60,957 nt of DNA from a bacterium (GCA_024224155.1 JAAENP010000139.1:1-60957), one strand, 5' to 3'. Numbered from the stretch's first letter, positions 1 through 8,794 are shown. The notes: generated from the letters alone by a model not told the origin. Numbers and translations: made by a program.

Positions 1-271
1 CCTTGCCGAAGCCGTACTGCTTCTTCCAGACGTCCATCGAGCCGCTCATGTTCTTTCCGGCGGCGATACAGGCCAGCGCCCGGCCGAACCTAAGACCGAC
101 ATCGTCCTCGCTGGACTTCCCGCCACCCCACCGTGGCGTCTCTTCGATCCGAGCCGCCGGGTCGACGCCGCCCCGATTTGCCGACAATCCCTCGATCGCG
201 AGCTTCACGGCGGGGCCGACGGCAGCCTGAATCATCTCCTGGAGCTTGGTCTGAGTGATTCCTTGTGGCAT
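1..271 (-). CDS. Probable major capsid protein, N-terminal part (cut by window edge)
   Basis: Ninety codons are visible before the reading frame leaves the window. The ATG at 271 follows a GGGAGG ribosome site and lies 15 nt after the protease-scaffold gene. No capsid motif can be seen in this amphipathic N-terminal stretch. The call rests on the portal, protease, capsid order that is standard in HK97-like phages. It could instead be a head decoration protein. Confidence 0.6.
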   Translation of the reverse strand, partial: MPQGITQTKLQEMIQAAVGPAVKLAIEGLSANRGGVDPAARIEETPRWGGGKSSEDDVGLRFGRALACIAAGKNMSGSMDVWKKQYGFGK

Positions 272-286
272 GTGCGTCTTCCTCCC

Positions 287-2185
287 TTAGTTGGGCAGCC
301 GTCCAGCGTGCTCATTGATGGCACTGACGACGGCTTTTGCCGTTGTTTCTGTTATGAGCTGCCCGACCTTGGCCTCCTCGGACTGCTCCTCCTTCTCCGG
401 CTCCGGCTCGTCCTCCACGAAGAAGAGGACCGGCTCCGTGCCCTTCCCGTCCTTCGTCTCGTCCGCCTCCGGCTCCTCTTCCTTGGTCTCCGGCTCCTTC
501 TCGGTGTCCGGCGTTCCGGCGACCTTGATCGCGCCGACCAGCTTCTTGACCAGCTCGGCCATGGCTCGCACCGCCTGGCGCATCTCTGCGAGCTGCACCT
601 CGGTGGTGTCGGCCTCCGCCTCCTTCTCGTCCTTGATGGACGGGAAGTCGAAGTCCTCGTCGTCGGTCTCCTTCGCGGAGACGTCGAAGACCTCCTCGGC
701 CTCCTTGCTCTCGACGTCCTCGGTTCCGGGCTTGGTCTCCTTGGTGTTCAGCTTGACCTCGATGGTTCCCAGCACCGGGGGACCCTTGGCCTTCTCCGGC
801 TCCTTGACCTCGGCCGTCTCGACCTTTTCTGTGGTTTCCTCTGCCACGTCTTCCTCCTTTGTGGAATCCGCCCCCGCAAAGGAGGCGATGATCTCGCCGA
901 CCTCTCTGTCGATCTCGTCCAGGAGCTGGTCCTCCCTGCGGGCCTCGGTCTCCTGGCTCGTGCCTCGCTCGGCGATCTCCTTGGCGAACATCCGGAGCAT
1001 CCTCGCGTACTCGGCCTCGTCCATGTCCTTGAGCGCGATCGGCTCCAGGCCGTACTGCTTCCGGTGGGCGTTGAGGTGGGTGTTCGCGGGCTGCTTGTCG
1101 TCGGAGGGTATGTTCACCCCTCCCCGGGCCCCGTTCAGCGCGGCCAGCGCCGCGTTCGCCCCGCGTAGCACCACGGCGGCGTCGTTCGCCCGGTGGTGCG
1201 GGAGCTTGAGCTGGCCGAACGCGTCCGGCGGCATCTTCTCGGCCCAGGCGTAGTGCCGGGCGATCTGGCTTCTCCGGGTGGCCGACAGGTCGTCGAAGGC
1301 CCCCGTCACCCCGAAGGCGCTCAGCGTGGGCGCGCTCCAGGCCGTGTCCTCGTCGGCCTTCTTGAAGCCGCTCGGGTTGCCCGGCGTGGTCCCCTTGTCG
1401 TCCTCGTTCAAGACCTCGCCCCGCTCCACGACCTCCGCCTCCTGTCCCTGTATCTTCGGGATCTGGATCGTGGCCCGTGCGTTGTTCGCCAGGCGGTAGC
1501 ACGCCTCGAGGTGGTCCCTCGACATCTGCGGCTCGTTCTCCCCCGCGTCCAGCACGCCCTCGGCCCACTTCTTGATGGGAACCAGATCGATGCCCGCGCT
1601 CTTGGCGCCCCGGAGGGCGTCCGCGTTGGCCGGCACGGGCACGATCGAGTGCTCGAGCTTCTCCGTCTTCTTGAAGTCGGCGGCGGACCAGTACAGCCCC
1701 TGCTCGTCCTCGTCCAGCTCCCTCTGCTCCACCTTCTTGGGTAGGAACCCGATCGAGGCGGCGTTCAGAAACGCCGGCGAGCTGGCCAGCATCCGAAAGA
1801 CCGTGTCCCCCAGCGGGTTCATGTCCGCCTCGGTGAACCGGTCGATCGAGAAGCTCTTGAGGTTGTCCTCGCTCCTGAACAGCTTCATGCTCCGGGCGAT
1901 GGGTAGCTGACCCTCGGCGGGGCCGAACCGGCTCCCGTGGGCGAACAAGACGACCGGGTTCTTGCGGTACGCCTTGAGATCGATCCCCTTCTGTCGGATG
2001 ATGTCCCCGTCCCGGTCCACGCTCTCGGCGGAGTAGGCGATCGTCACCTCCCGGCGATCCTGGTTGACTTCCCGCACGCAGAAGTCCACGTCCTTGACCA
2101 GGCCCACGTCGTCCGGCAGCTCGTTGCTGTCCATGTACTGCCGCTTCCAGGCATCAACGCTCATGAAAATGACTTCGTTTGGCAT
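287..2185 (-). CDS. Prohead protease fused to a scaffold-like C-terminus
   Basis: The protein has 632 residues. Residues about 40-195 match the phage prohead serine protease family (S78/U35-like): a VDRDGD segment, the catalytic-type histidine in LFAHG near residue 83 and the serine in EHSIVPVPAN near residue 180. A second module near residues 330-375 (KLPHH, then AALAALNGARGG) is the small conserved block often found behind phage proteases. The remaining 250 residues are very acidic and predicted helical, as in scaffolds. The enzyme should cleave scaffold and capsid N-termini during head maturation. The start at 2185 has a GGGGAGG site; an in-frame ATG at 2164 is less likely. Twelve bases separate it from the portal gene. 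Confidence 0.88.
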   Translation of the reverse strand: MPNEVIFMSVDAWKRQYMDSNELPDDVGLVKDVDFCVREVNQDRREVTIAYSAESVDRDGDIIRQKGIDLKAYRKNPVVLFAHGSRFGPAEGQLPIARSMKLFRSEDNLKSFSIDRFTEADMNPLGDTVFRMLASSPAFLNAASIGFLPKKVEQRELDEDEQGLYWSAADFKKTEKLEHSIVPVPANADALRGAKSAGIDLVPIKKWAEGVLDAGENEPQMSRDHLEACYRLANNARATIQIPKIQGQEAEVVERGEVLNEDDKGTTPGNPSGFKKADEDTAWSAPTLSAFGVTGAFDDLSATRRSQIARHYAWAEKMPPDAFGQLKLPHHRANDAAVVLRGANAALAALNGARGGVNIPSDDKQPANTHLNAHRKQYGLEPIALKDMDEAEYARMLRMFAKEIAERGTSQETEARREDQLLDEIDREVGEIIASFAGADSTKEEDVAEETTEKVETAEVKEPEKAKGPPVLGTIEVKLNTKETKPGTEDVESKEAEEVFDVSAKETDDEDFDFPSIKDEKEAEADTTEVQLAEMRQAVRAMAELVKKLVGAIKVAGTPDTEKEPETKEEEPEADETKDGKGTEPVLFFVEDEPEPEKEEQSEEAKVGQLITETTAKAVVSAINEHAGRLPN

Positions 2186-2197
2186 CGTCCTCCCCTT

Positions 2198-3661
2198 CTA
2201 GGCCATGCGCTCCAGCTGCTCCTCGATGTCCTCCAGGGCGTCCTGGTCGTAGACGAGCCGCGGTCCCGAAGGCAGGGCAGGCGCATCCCCGGCGGACGCC
2301 TGTGGCGCCCCCGGCGTCGCCGCCGGAGCCTGGGCGGGAGGAGCGCCCGCCAGGGACCTCGTCGGGACCAGGTTCTGGGGCACCATGTGCACCTGACCCT
2401 CCCCGTCCGGAAGCGGGTCCTCGCCCTGCCTGATCCTCCACTCGTCCACCTTCAGGGCCCAGGGCGCGATCTGGGCGTATTTCTGCTTCCTCTCCTCGTC
2501 CTCCGCGATCGGCGACTCGTAGTCTAGGATCAGCCGCTCGTCGAACTCCTTGACCAGGTGCTCCTGCATCACGGCCCGCTGAAGCTCCAGCCGCGGCACG
2601 AGCACCCACTTCGAGAAGAGATAGTCGGCCGCGTCTATCGTGGCCCGGTTGCTTTTCTCGATGATCCCCAGGACCTCGGGGGGCACCCCGAACACCTGGA
2701 TCACCATGTTCCGCTCGAACTCGCGTAGCTGGATGAGCTGTAGGCTCTTGAACGACTGCCCCAGCTGCTTCACGTCGATCTTGCGGTTCATGAAGTACAC
2801 CTGGAGCGACTTGAAGAGGCCCCGGTTCTTCTGCTTCCAGTCCGTCTCGAGCCGGCGGGTCTCCCCCTCGTCCATGCCCTCCGCCGTGACCAGGGTCTCG
2901 GGGATGCCCCTGTTGTAGAACTCCATCTTGCTGTGCTTGGCGGCGTACTCGTCGGTCTCGAGCTCGTCTCCGAGCGCGCACGCGGTCCCCGTGCCCCTCT
3001 GATACGGCGTGTGGGGGTCCAGGTCCATGAACCAGACGACCTCGCTCGCGGGGATGGTGTCCTGCCACGTGGAATGGTCGATCTCAAAGACGGGCCGATT
3101 CGGCGTCGGCGTGCTCCGCACCCAGAAAGGAGGGATGGGCCAGAGTCCCGTGACCACCCCGACCCCGTCGCGCTCCTTGACCCAGAACCCCTCGCCGACG
3201 AGGTCCAGGTGGTGCTGGGTCAGCTTCCGTCCGGCCAGCCCGGCCATCATGGGGTTGAAGTTCTCGAGGAGATCGAGCACCGGGTGGTCGACCACCTCCA
3301 CCAGCTCGCCCGAGTATTGCTTCGCCCGGATCATCTTCTTCCGGCGGCGCTGGGACGACTTCTGCATGGCGGCGGTCTTCGCCGAGAGCGCAACCCCGGG
3401 GGCCGCGGTCTCGTAGTACAGGAGCCAGGGGACCGTGGCCGTCGCGTGGCCGATCTTCCCGACCACCGAGCGCAGCCAGGGCAACCGGCTGTAGGCCCTC
3501 AGCAGGTCCTCGACCTGCCTGGACGGCGGGGGGTTTCTCTGCGAGATGACCGAGCTGACCCCGGTCATAAGGGAGTCCCCCTCCCCGGGCAGCTTGCTTA
3601 TGGCCCGAAGCCGGATCTCCCGCCACGCCAGCCGCAGCCGGTCCATCATGGAGACGTTCAT
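2198..3661 (-). CDS. Portal protein, HK97 family
   Basis: The 487-residue product has the length and gene position of phage portals, which form the dodecameric DNA gate at one head vertex and bind terminase. Family-like stretches include PWLRSVVGKIG early on, and a Gln/Ile-rich helix followed by FGVPPEVLGI near residue 330. The C-terminal 60 residues are Pro/Ala-rich and look disordered. The ATG at 3661 has only a weak GGGG-type ribosome site. An ATG at 3649 is the alternative start. A promoter-like box and a terminator lie upstream. Confidence 0.88.
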   Translation of the reverse strand: MNVSMMDRLRLAWREIRLRAISKLPGEGDSLMTGVSSVISQRNPPPSRQVEDLLRAYSRLPWLRSVVGKIGHATATVPWLLYYETAAPGVALSAKTAAMQKSSQRRRKKMIRAKQYSGELVEVVDHPVLDLLENFNPMMAGLAGRKLTQHHLDLVGEGFWVKERDGVGVVTGLWPIPPFWVRSTPTPNRPVFEIDHSTWQDTIPASEVVWFMDLDPHTPYQRGTGTACALGDELETDEYAAKHSKMEFYNRGIPETLVTAEGMDEGETRRLETDWKQKNRGLFKSLQVYFMNRKIDVKQLGQSFKSLQLIQLREFERNMVIQVFGVPPEVLGIIEKSNRATIDAADYLFSKWVLVPRLELQRAVMQEHLVKEFDERLILDYESPIAEDEERKQKYAQIAPWALKVDEWRIRQGEDPLPDGEGQVHMVPQNLVPTRSLAGAPPAQAPAATPGAPQASAGDAPALPSGPRLVYDQDALEDIEEQLERMA

Positions 3662-3699
3662 CGGCCCCGGCCCATCGTAGAAACGCTCATCGTCCCTAG

Positions 3700-3728
3700 A
3701 ACATGCACACGCCGCCGCGTTCCGTCAA
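3700..3728 (-). promoter_or_regulatory. Weak promoter candidate before the portal gene
   Basis: TTGACG at 3728-3723 is followed after 17 bp by CATGTT, a poor -10. The same TTGACGG box recurs at 16903 and 21247. It lies between the terminator at 3767 and the portal start, so it could begin the head operon transcript. Confidence 0.35.
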
Positions 3729-3766
3729 GAACTTTATACGAAGAGGGTGGGATTTGAGTGTCGCGG

Positions 3767-3812
3767 AAAAAGGAGGAGGGGGACGGAAACGCGCTGACCG
3801 CCCCCCTCGAGA
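3767..3812 (-). terminator. Rho-independent terminator
   Basis: On the minus strand an 11-bp GC-rich stem with one mismatch (GAGGGGGGCGG paired with CCGTCCCCCTC, 11-nt loop) is followed by CTCCTTTTT. It would end transcripts from the appendage genes, or the short transcript from the promoter at 3846-3874. Confidence 0.75.
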
Positions 3813-3839
3813 GAGTAGAAACGACGTCTGCGAAGAGAC
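3767..3839 (-). ncRNA. Candidate small RNA between promoter and terminator
   Basis: A strong sigma70 promoter ends at 3846 and an intrinsic terminator ends at 3767, so a transcript of about 70 nt is predicted. It would begin with a small hairpin (CGTCT paired with AGACG) and end in the terminator hairpin, with no reading frame between. It could be a true sRNA, an attenuated leader for the portal operon, or merely a terminator close to a promoter. Confidence 0.4.
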
Positions 3840-3845
3840 GCCCTC

Positions 3846-3874
3846 ATCATAGGGATCGGAAAGCGGTCTGTCAA
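3846..3874 (-). promoter_or_regulatory. Near-consensus sigma70 promoter
   Basis: TTGACA at 3874-3869, exactly 17 bp of spacer, then TATGAT at 3851-3846. The -35 overlaps the stop codon of the BppU-like gene. It points toward the head genes. This is the best bacterial promoter in the window and supports a bacterial host. Confidence 0.75.
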
Positions 3875-4176
3875 ACTATATTTGCGAGCACCGGGAAGTC
3901 CTTGACCTCGCTGGAGTACTTGTACCCCGGCCCCTCCACGTAGGCCTGGATCTCCCAGGTCCCGTGCTGGTCGTAGAAGCCCGCCTCGACCACGTACTGG
4001 ATCTCCCCGTTCGAGCCGTCGTGGACGAAGTCGGCGTCCTTCACGACCGTGGAGTTGTCCTTCTTGCGAAACCGAAGCTCCATCGTCGTGGCGTCGTTGA
4101 TGTCGATCGGGGTCCCATTGCTCGTCAGCGTCACCTGTATGATGCCGCCCTCGTCGCCCACGTATGGCGTGCCCAT
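3871..4176 (-). CDS. Baseplate BppU-N-like / Ig-like phage protein
   Basis: The 101-residue product has the all-beta pattern of the small phage domain related to the BppU N-terminus: a G-x-x-I-x-V-T-L opening, then ATTMELRFRKKD, a central VEYVV-type strand, a GTWEIQAYVEG strand and a terminal DFPVL strand. Such domains occur in baseplate or fibre-associated proteins. The start at 4176 has GGAGG nine bases upstream; a longer open frame to 4212 lacks support. It follows the preceding small gene by one base. Confidence 0.6.
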   Translation of the reverse strand: MGTPYVGDEGGIIQVTLTSNGTPIDINDATTMELRFRKKDNSTVVKDADFVHDGSNGEIQYVVEAGFYDQHGTWEIQAYVEGPGYKYSSEVKDFPVLANIV

Positions 4177-4177
4177 G

Positions 4178-4339
4178 TCAAAGTACCTCCATGTCCAGAT
4201 CCGCCAGGGCACCCACCGGGGCCTCCAGCTCGATCAGGGTGCCCGTCAGCTCCGCCGTGACCTCGACCCGCGCCGCGACCGGAGCAGGCACCTCCACAAG
4301 CGCTCCCACCTCCATGGTCAGCTCCACGATCTCAGGCAC
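4178..4339 (-). CDS. Small Val/Glu-rich protein, unknown
   Basis: A GTG start at 4339 sits behind GAGGAGG with four intervening bases, and the 53-residue frame ends one base before the next ATG. The sequence alternates hydrophobic and Glu/Thr residues (ELTMEVGALVEVPAPV and so on), suggesting beta strands in a repeat. I do not recognise a family. Its place among appendage genes suggests a minor structural protein. Confidence 0.55.
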   Translation of the reverse strand: MPEIVELTMEVGALVEVPAPVAARVEVTAELTGTLIELEAPVGALADLDMEVL

Positions 4340-4348
4340 TTTTCCTCC

Positions 4349-4504
4349 TCAGTGAGTGATCAGCCGGAAGGCGCATTCCTTGGCCACCTCGAGCCGGAAC
4401 CGGACGTACTCCACGACCTTCGCGATGCCCGTGTACAGTCGTCGCGGGGCGAACATCGGCGTCCCGTACAGCGAGAGCGACGTCTTCGGGTTGCCGGCCA
4501 GCAT
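4349..4504 (-). CDS. Small protein, unknown
   Basis: A 51-residue frame begins two bases after the stop of the exported-protein gene, so it is probably translated by coupling. It contains TSLSLYGTPMFAPRRLYTG and a basic, helical C-terminal half. There is no clear ribosome site of its own and no recognised family. A structural role is only inferred from position. Confidence 0.45.
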   Translation of the reverse strand: MLAGNPKTSLSLYGTPMFAPRRLYTGIAKVVEYVRFRLEVAKECAFRLITH

Positions 4505-4508
4505 CGTC

Positions 4509-4994
4509 TCAGTCCAGCATCGCCGAGGCCAGCGCCGCCTCCCCAAGCATATAGAGCGGGTCCTCCAGCATCCTCTCCAGGGACATGAGCCGCAGGCCGC
4601 CCGGCGTCAGGCTGATGACCCGCCCGTACCACTCGTTGCTGGGCCCGGACTCGATCGTCGGCGCCCAGGCCGTGGCCACGCAGTGCCAATCGCCCATCCC
4701 GAGAACAATCGGCCACAGACAGGGGGCCTCGTCCCCCAGGCACTGGACCGACCCCGGCGGGGCCGCGATCTGCCCGACCATGTTCGTCAGCTCGTCCGGG
4801 ACGACCCCCGGCGTCTGCCCGCAGTACATCCTGAACTCCGCAGTCTCTCCGGCCCCCGCCGCCTCGGCCAGCAGGGCCGTCATCTGCTCCGCCGTGTACT
4901 CCCACGTCAAGGAGCTGACCCGGACCACGATGTCCTGGCCGTACGCGGGTGAGAGCGTGATCAACAGAATCGCCAAAAGAGCCAGCTTTTTCAT
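4509..4994 (-). CDS. Secreted protein with Sec signal peptide, unknown
   Basis: The 161-residue precursor opens MKKLALLAILLITLSPAYG, a textbook signal peptide with predicted cleavage after AYG near residue 19. The mature part has three Cys and several Trp but no domain I know. GGGAGG lies nine bases before the ATG at 4994. A phage gene with an intact Sec signal in the appendage region may encode a host-envelope factor (superinfection exclusion, receptor masking) or an acquired moron. Confidence 0.6.
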   Translation of the reverse strand: MKKLALLAILLITLSPAYGQDIVVRVSSLTWEYTAEQMTALLAEAAGAGETAEFRMYCGQTPGVVPDELTNMVGQIAAPPGSVQCLGDEAPCLWPIVLGMGDWHCVATAWAPTIESGPSNEWYGRVISLTPGGLRLMSLERMLEDPLYMLGEAALASAMLD

Positions 4995-5085
4995 CTGGTT
5001 TCCTCCCTGTTCGGACCGGGGCCGAGGACGGTCACCGTCAGGCAACCGCTATCCCCGGACCACCGGCCACCATATAACCTTTTCA

Positions 5086-6627
5086 CTAGACTATGATGAA
5101 GGCCGTTCCGTCAACCGGAATTGCCGGCATGGCCTCCGAAACCGTGAAGCGCCCCCGTCCTCCCACCAGGCTATAGGTCAGGACGACCGCCGGGTTGCGA
5201 AGCAGCTCCGTCGTCAGGAAGACGATCGAGCGCCCCTTGTACACGTTCGCCAGGGCGTCGGTCAGGCTCGTCTCGAACTGGGTCAGCGTGGGGGCGAAGG
5301 CGGCGTCGTCCACGGTCCCGATGATCATGGTGTCCTTGGCCGTGGCCAGGTTCGTCGCCGCCAGCACGCTCGCCGCCAAGGCCTCCGTGTCCGCGCGCAT
5401 CCTGCCGGAGGACAGCGAGGCAGGTATCCTCGACTGCACGTCGACGATCTTGGCGGTCCCGGTCCTGTCGTTCACCGTCATGCCGCTTGAGTTGTCGACG
5501 ACGGTGCAGTCCCCGTAGATCGTCGCGGTCCCGGCCGTGCAGGAGGACTCGAAGGTGATCTGTCCGCCCTTGCTGAAACTCAGCACGATGGCGGTCTCCG
5601 CCCTCGTGATGTTTTGTAGAGTCAGGGCGCCGATCACATCTCCGTCGATAAAGAAGTTTGTCGCGCCGTTCACGTCGATCACCAGGGCGTCCAGGCTGCA
5701 ACCCTTGAAGTTAAAGCCGTAATTGTCCACACCGGCGTCCAGCGTCCAGCTCCAGGAAATTTGACAGCGGGTCAGGTCGCCCGCCTTGCCGACCATCTCG
5801 TAGAGCCAGCAGTCCTCGTAGTATCCGCCGCCTTGGTGAAAGCTGTTGTACCAGTACGTCGCGATGCCCTTGAAGCTAGAGAAGTCTATGCTCACGCCAT
5901 CCGAAACCACGTAGATCGCACGGTGGCTTCCGCCCACGCCCTCGAAGTGGTAGTACTCCATGTCCTGGTCGAGGACGAACTCATAGTAGGACGCCATCAC
6001 GTAGAACGTGCGGAAGCCCATGGCGTCCGCGATGGCCTTGGCGTCGGTCAGGTTGGTGACGGGATCGTCCTTCGTTCCCTTCGGATACGCGGTGCCCGTG
6101 GAGCCGTAATCGACGTTCACCCACACGCCGCCCTCGAACGCCTGGCGCATCTGCGCGGAGCCCGCCGTCCCCAGCGTCGTGTAGCTCGCCAGCTGCCTCG
6201 CCCATACTCCTTGCGCCAGCGCGACGATGTCGGCCCCGGTCAGCAGGTCTCCTCCCGTCTGGATGGCCGCCGGGGCCGTGCTCTGCCGGATCACGACGAA
6301 GGTGTTGGCCGAATCCGCGACGGGGTCCGTGCTCGCCTCGTGCTCGTCCACCGCGATCAGGTTCCCCCCCGTCACCTGGCACATGGTGAACGAGCCGCGG
6401 GCCTCGAACCTCACGCGCCAGTCGATCAGCTTCAGCGAGACGGCGGTCGCCTCCCCGCCCCCCAGGTCGAATTTGCCCGCCGCGTCGCACAGCTTCGGCA
6501 GGTCCATGTTCCGGGGCTCGTCCTCCCATCCCCGGATCTGGTTATATAGATCCTGGACCGTGACCGACACGTCCGGCGCCGCCACTTCTATGATTCTATT
6601 CACACGGTCGAACGTCAGGGTCGCCAT
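5086..6627 (-). CDS. Tail fibre or appendage protein, beta-rich
   Basis: The 513-residue protein begins with a short assembly-type segment (SVTVQDLYNQIRGWEDE) like those that anchor phage neck or tail fibres. It continues with Gly/Asn/Thr-rich beta-strand repeats around residues 170-400 suggestive of a beta-helix, and ends in a compact domain. It is the last gene of the glycan-modification operon, three bases after an O-methyltransferase-like gene, so it is a plausible substrate of that cassette. The exact virion role is not determinable. Confidence 0.6.
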   Translation of the reverse strand: MATLTFDRVNRIIEVAAPDVSVTVQDLYNQIRGWEDEPRNMDLPKLCDAAGKFDLGGGEATAVSLKLIDWRVRFEARGSFTMCQVTGGNLIAVDEHEASTDPVADSANTFVVIRQSTAPAAIQTGGDLLTGADIVALAQGVWARQLASYTTLGTAGSAQMRQAFEGGVWVNVDYGSTGTAYPKGTKDDPVTNLTDAKAIADAMGFRTFYVMASYYEFVLDQDMEYYHFEGVGGSHRAIYVVSDGVSIDFSSFKGIATYWYNSFHQGGGYYEDCWLYEMVGKAGDLTRCQISWSWTLDAGVDNYGFNFKGCSLDALVIDVNGATNFFIDGDVIGALTLQNITRAETAIVLSFSKGGQITFESSCTAGTATIYGDCTVVDNSSGMTVNDRTGTAKIVDVQSRIPASLSSGRMRADTEALAASVLAATNLATAKDTMIIGTVDDAAFAPTLTQFETSLTDALANVYKGRSIVFLTTELLRNPAVVLTYSLVGGRGRFTVSEAMPAIPVDGTAFIIV

Positions 6628-6630
6628 GGC

Positions 6631-7521
6631 TCACTCCTCTTTTTCGTCCTCGTCCTCCGACTCCGGGTCGTCCTCGATCTTGTCCCAGGGGATGATGACC
6701 TCCTCCGCCTCGGAGGTCTCGTCGGCATCCTGGGAGTAGACCCCCGCTGGCGCGACCACCTGCTTCTGCCAGATCCGCTCCCACCAATTCTTGACGACCT
6801 CGAACGGGAAGCGCTCCTCCATGAGCGAGCCCCAGGCCGGCACCTGCCAGTCCTCCATCCGGTTGATGCACTTCCGATGGTGCACCACGTAGAACGGGGC
6901 GCCCACGGCCAGCACGTCGTCCAGGTCCTTCAGGTGGTTGTTCACCTCGTCCGGGTCCAGCTCGCACATCACCTTCGTGGCCACGGCCAGGTCGAACTGG
7001 CCCGTCAGCATCGGAACCCGCTCCTGCGCGAACGTCACCCGCCCCACGTCGATCCCCGTGTTCTCCAGGTAGTAGCGCTGGATCGCCAGCATCGGCGCCA
7101 GGTCCACGATGGTCAGCTCCACCCTCGGAAAGTGCGACAAGATCATCCTGGCCATGCCCCCGTACCCGCCGCCGATCTCCACGACCCTCTTCGCCCGCTT
7201 GAGATACGGCCACAGACGCCAGGCCGACCACGCGAACTCGATCGAGCTCAGGCTGACCTGGCCGATCCCAGGCACGGGGTGGCACCTCGGCTCCCCGAAG
7301 GGGTGCTCCTCGGCCATGCCCCAGAACTCCCGCGGCACCCGGTCCATGAAGGTCTTCAGGTCCACGGGGAACTGCTTGTCGAAGTGCAGCCGGTTTCTCG
7401 GCGGCTTCGAGTTCGCCTGATAGTTCCGGTCCATGTGGCCGGTCGTCCCGTCGCAGCGCATCATGCTCGTGAGGGGCGCTCCGTCCTTCTCCCTCGCCTT
7501 AGGCTCCCAGAACTTGCCCAT
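6631..7521 (-). CDS. Putative sugar O-methyltransferase (SAM-dependent)
   Basis: A Rossmann SAM-binding motif I, VVEIGGGYGGMA near residues 113-124, is followed by an acidic strand end (LTIVDLAP). These features and the 296-residue length fit the putative sugar O-methyltransferase group often found in surface-glycan clusters. The C-terminus is acidic. It is a diverged paralogue of the product of 10079-10897, sharing the EIGGG[YF]GGMAR core. The start at 7521 has GGGGGTGA upstream and lies three bases from the previous stop. Substrate unknown. Confidence 0.65.
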   Translation of the reverse strand: MGKFWEPKAREKDGAPLTSMMRCDGTTGHMDRNYQANSKPPRNRLHFDKQFPVDLKTFMDRVPREFWGMAEEHPFGEPRCHPVPGIGQVSLSSIEFAWSAWRLWPYLKRAKRVVEIGGGYGGMARMILSHFPRVELTIVDLAPMLAIQRYYLENTGIDVGRVTFAQERVPMLTGQFDLAVATKVMCELDPDEVNNHLKDLDDVLAVGAPFYVVHHRKCINRMEDWQVPAWGSLMEERFPFEVVKNWWERIWQKQVVAPAGVYSQDADETSEAEEVIIPWDKIEDDPESEDEDEKEE

Positions 7522-7524
7522 GCA

Positions 7525-8169
7525 TCACCCCCAGAGGGAGTCGAACTCCCGTTTCTCGAACGTCTGCTCCGACGACCGGAGCGACGTGTTCCATGCCTTG
7601 ATTCCCCTCCGCTCCAGCTCCGGCAGGAACTGGGCGAAGAAGTCCTCCTGGACCCGGAAGGCCTGCTTCTTGGGCTTCTTCTCGACGTAGTGCTGGCCGC
7701 TTCTGGCGGCGCCCATCTCCTCCTCCGGGTAGAAGTGGAAGCCCCCCCGGACGTTCAGGTCGAGCCCGACGAAGACGACCTCCTCGTACCCGCAGGACAC
7801 CGCCACCTGAAGCGCGCACGGCCCGCCGCCCGCGATGATCCAGCCGTCCCGAAAGACGTCGTAGTCGTCCGGGAGCCTCGGGAGCCGCTCTTCCCGCCTC
7901 CACTCGGTGCGGCAGTACTTGGCGAGCATCGCGGGGCGAAAGCACCCCTCCAGCCTCACCGCACTGAAGCGGGTCTCCGAGAGCGCCGTCTTCTCCACGA
8001 TCTCCCTCCCCCGCAGCTTCATCAGCTTGCCGTAGGTGAAGACGTGGAACCGGCCCACGAGCGCCAGGTAGGACAAGTTGGTGCCGATCACGTCGCAGTC
8101 GATCCGGGTCAGGTCGTGGTCCCCCACGCTGGGCCCGCCGCACAGGATCACGCACCGCCTATTGGGCAT
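7525..8169 (-). CDS. GxGPS-motif glycosyltransferase-like protein 1
   Basis: The 214-residue protein has an N-terminal nucleotide-binding-like motif CVILCGGPSVGD (residues 6-17), then CDVIGTN, and a later motif ending in VFVGLDLN. This pattern resembles the DUF115 / sialyltransferase-like (GT42) fold used in cell-surface glycosylation, where GxGPSL binds the activated sugar. It is one of four paralogues in this cluster and overlaps the upstream paralogue by 11 nt. Sugar and acceptor are unknown. Confidence 0.5.
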   Translation of the reverse strand: MPNRRCVILCGGPSVGDHDLTRIDCDVIGTNLSYLALVGRFHVFTYGKLMKLRGREIVEKTALSETRFSAVRLEGCFRPAMLAKYCRTEWRREERLPRLPDDYDVFRDGWIIAGGGPCALQVAVSCGYEEVVFVGLDLNVRGGFHFYPEEEMGAARSGQHYVEKKPKKQAFRVQEDFFAQFLPELERRGIKAWNTSLRSSEQTFEKREFDSLWG

Positions 8170-8794
8170 AGAAACCCTCCAGCTCCCCGCGCTCGAAGCA
8201 CGTCAGCGCCGAGTCCGGCGCCAGGTTCAGGACCTTCGGCCCGCCGGCCAGCCGCTCCGCCATCTGTTCCATGATGCTTCGCTGTCGCTGCCTCGTGCTG
8301 TCCCACGAGATGTGCTCCCCCTCCTCGGGGAAGGCGTGGCCGCTTCCGTTGCCCATGTCGTACCCGATCACCCCGATCGTGTAGAACCCCATGTAGGCGG
8401 CGGCCTCCAGCGCGAACTGCCCGCAGAACTGCGCGGAGCTGCCCACGTGGAGCGGGCTCAGGGGCTGCTTCCGCCCCCTCAGTGGCCGGACCCGCACGAC
8501 CTTGACGTCCATCTTCCGGATGGGCCGCTTGTCGAGCTGCTGCTCGGTCCTGGTAATGACGATGCCCTCCGGCCTCCACGCCCCGTCCTCGATCTCGCCC
8601 CAGTAGCAGGACTTCCTCAGGATCACGTGAAACGGCGGGTTGACCAGCCTCCACGTCCGGTGCATGCCGATGACCACGACGTTCGGCTTCAGCCGGTCGA
8701 AGTCCACCAGCTCGAGCGAGGGGCCGTTCCCCAGGAGGAGGCATGTCTCCCCCCTCCTCAGGTCCTTCAGCATCAGTGGGTCTAAGATTTGCAC
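8159..8794 (-). CDS. GxGPS-motif glycosyltransferase-like protein 2
   Basis: This 211-residue paralogue carries CLLLGNGPSLELVD at residues 18-31, VVVIGMHRTW after it, and a second shared motif ending GVIGYDMG. A GTG start at 8794 has GAGGTG eight bases upstream and overlaps the previous gene by 13 nt; the ATG at 8773 is the alternative. The best guess is a DUF115/GT42-like transferase acting on a surface glycan. Confidence 0.5.
   Translation of the reverse strand: MQILDPLMLKDLRRGETCLLLGNGPSLELVDFDRLKPNVVVIGMHRTWRLVNPPFHVILRKSCYWGEIEDGAWRPEGIVITRTEQQLDKRPIRKMDVKVVRVRPLRGRKQPLSPLHVGSSAQFCGQFALEAAAYMGFYTIGVIGYDMGNGSGHAFPEEGEHISWDSTRQRQRSIMEQMAERLAGGPKVLNLAPDSALTCFERGELEGFYAQ

Noticed and set aside
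263-1253. Long plus-strand open frames opposite the protease-scaffold gene
   Set aside because: They mirror the minus-strand gene, are Leu/Ser-rich shadow translations and have no ribosome sites.
3758-3943. 61-codon plus-strand frame
   Set aside because: Covers the terminator and promoter; no ribosome site and opposite to all other genes.
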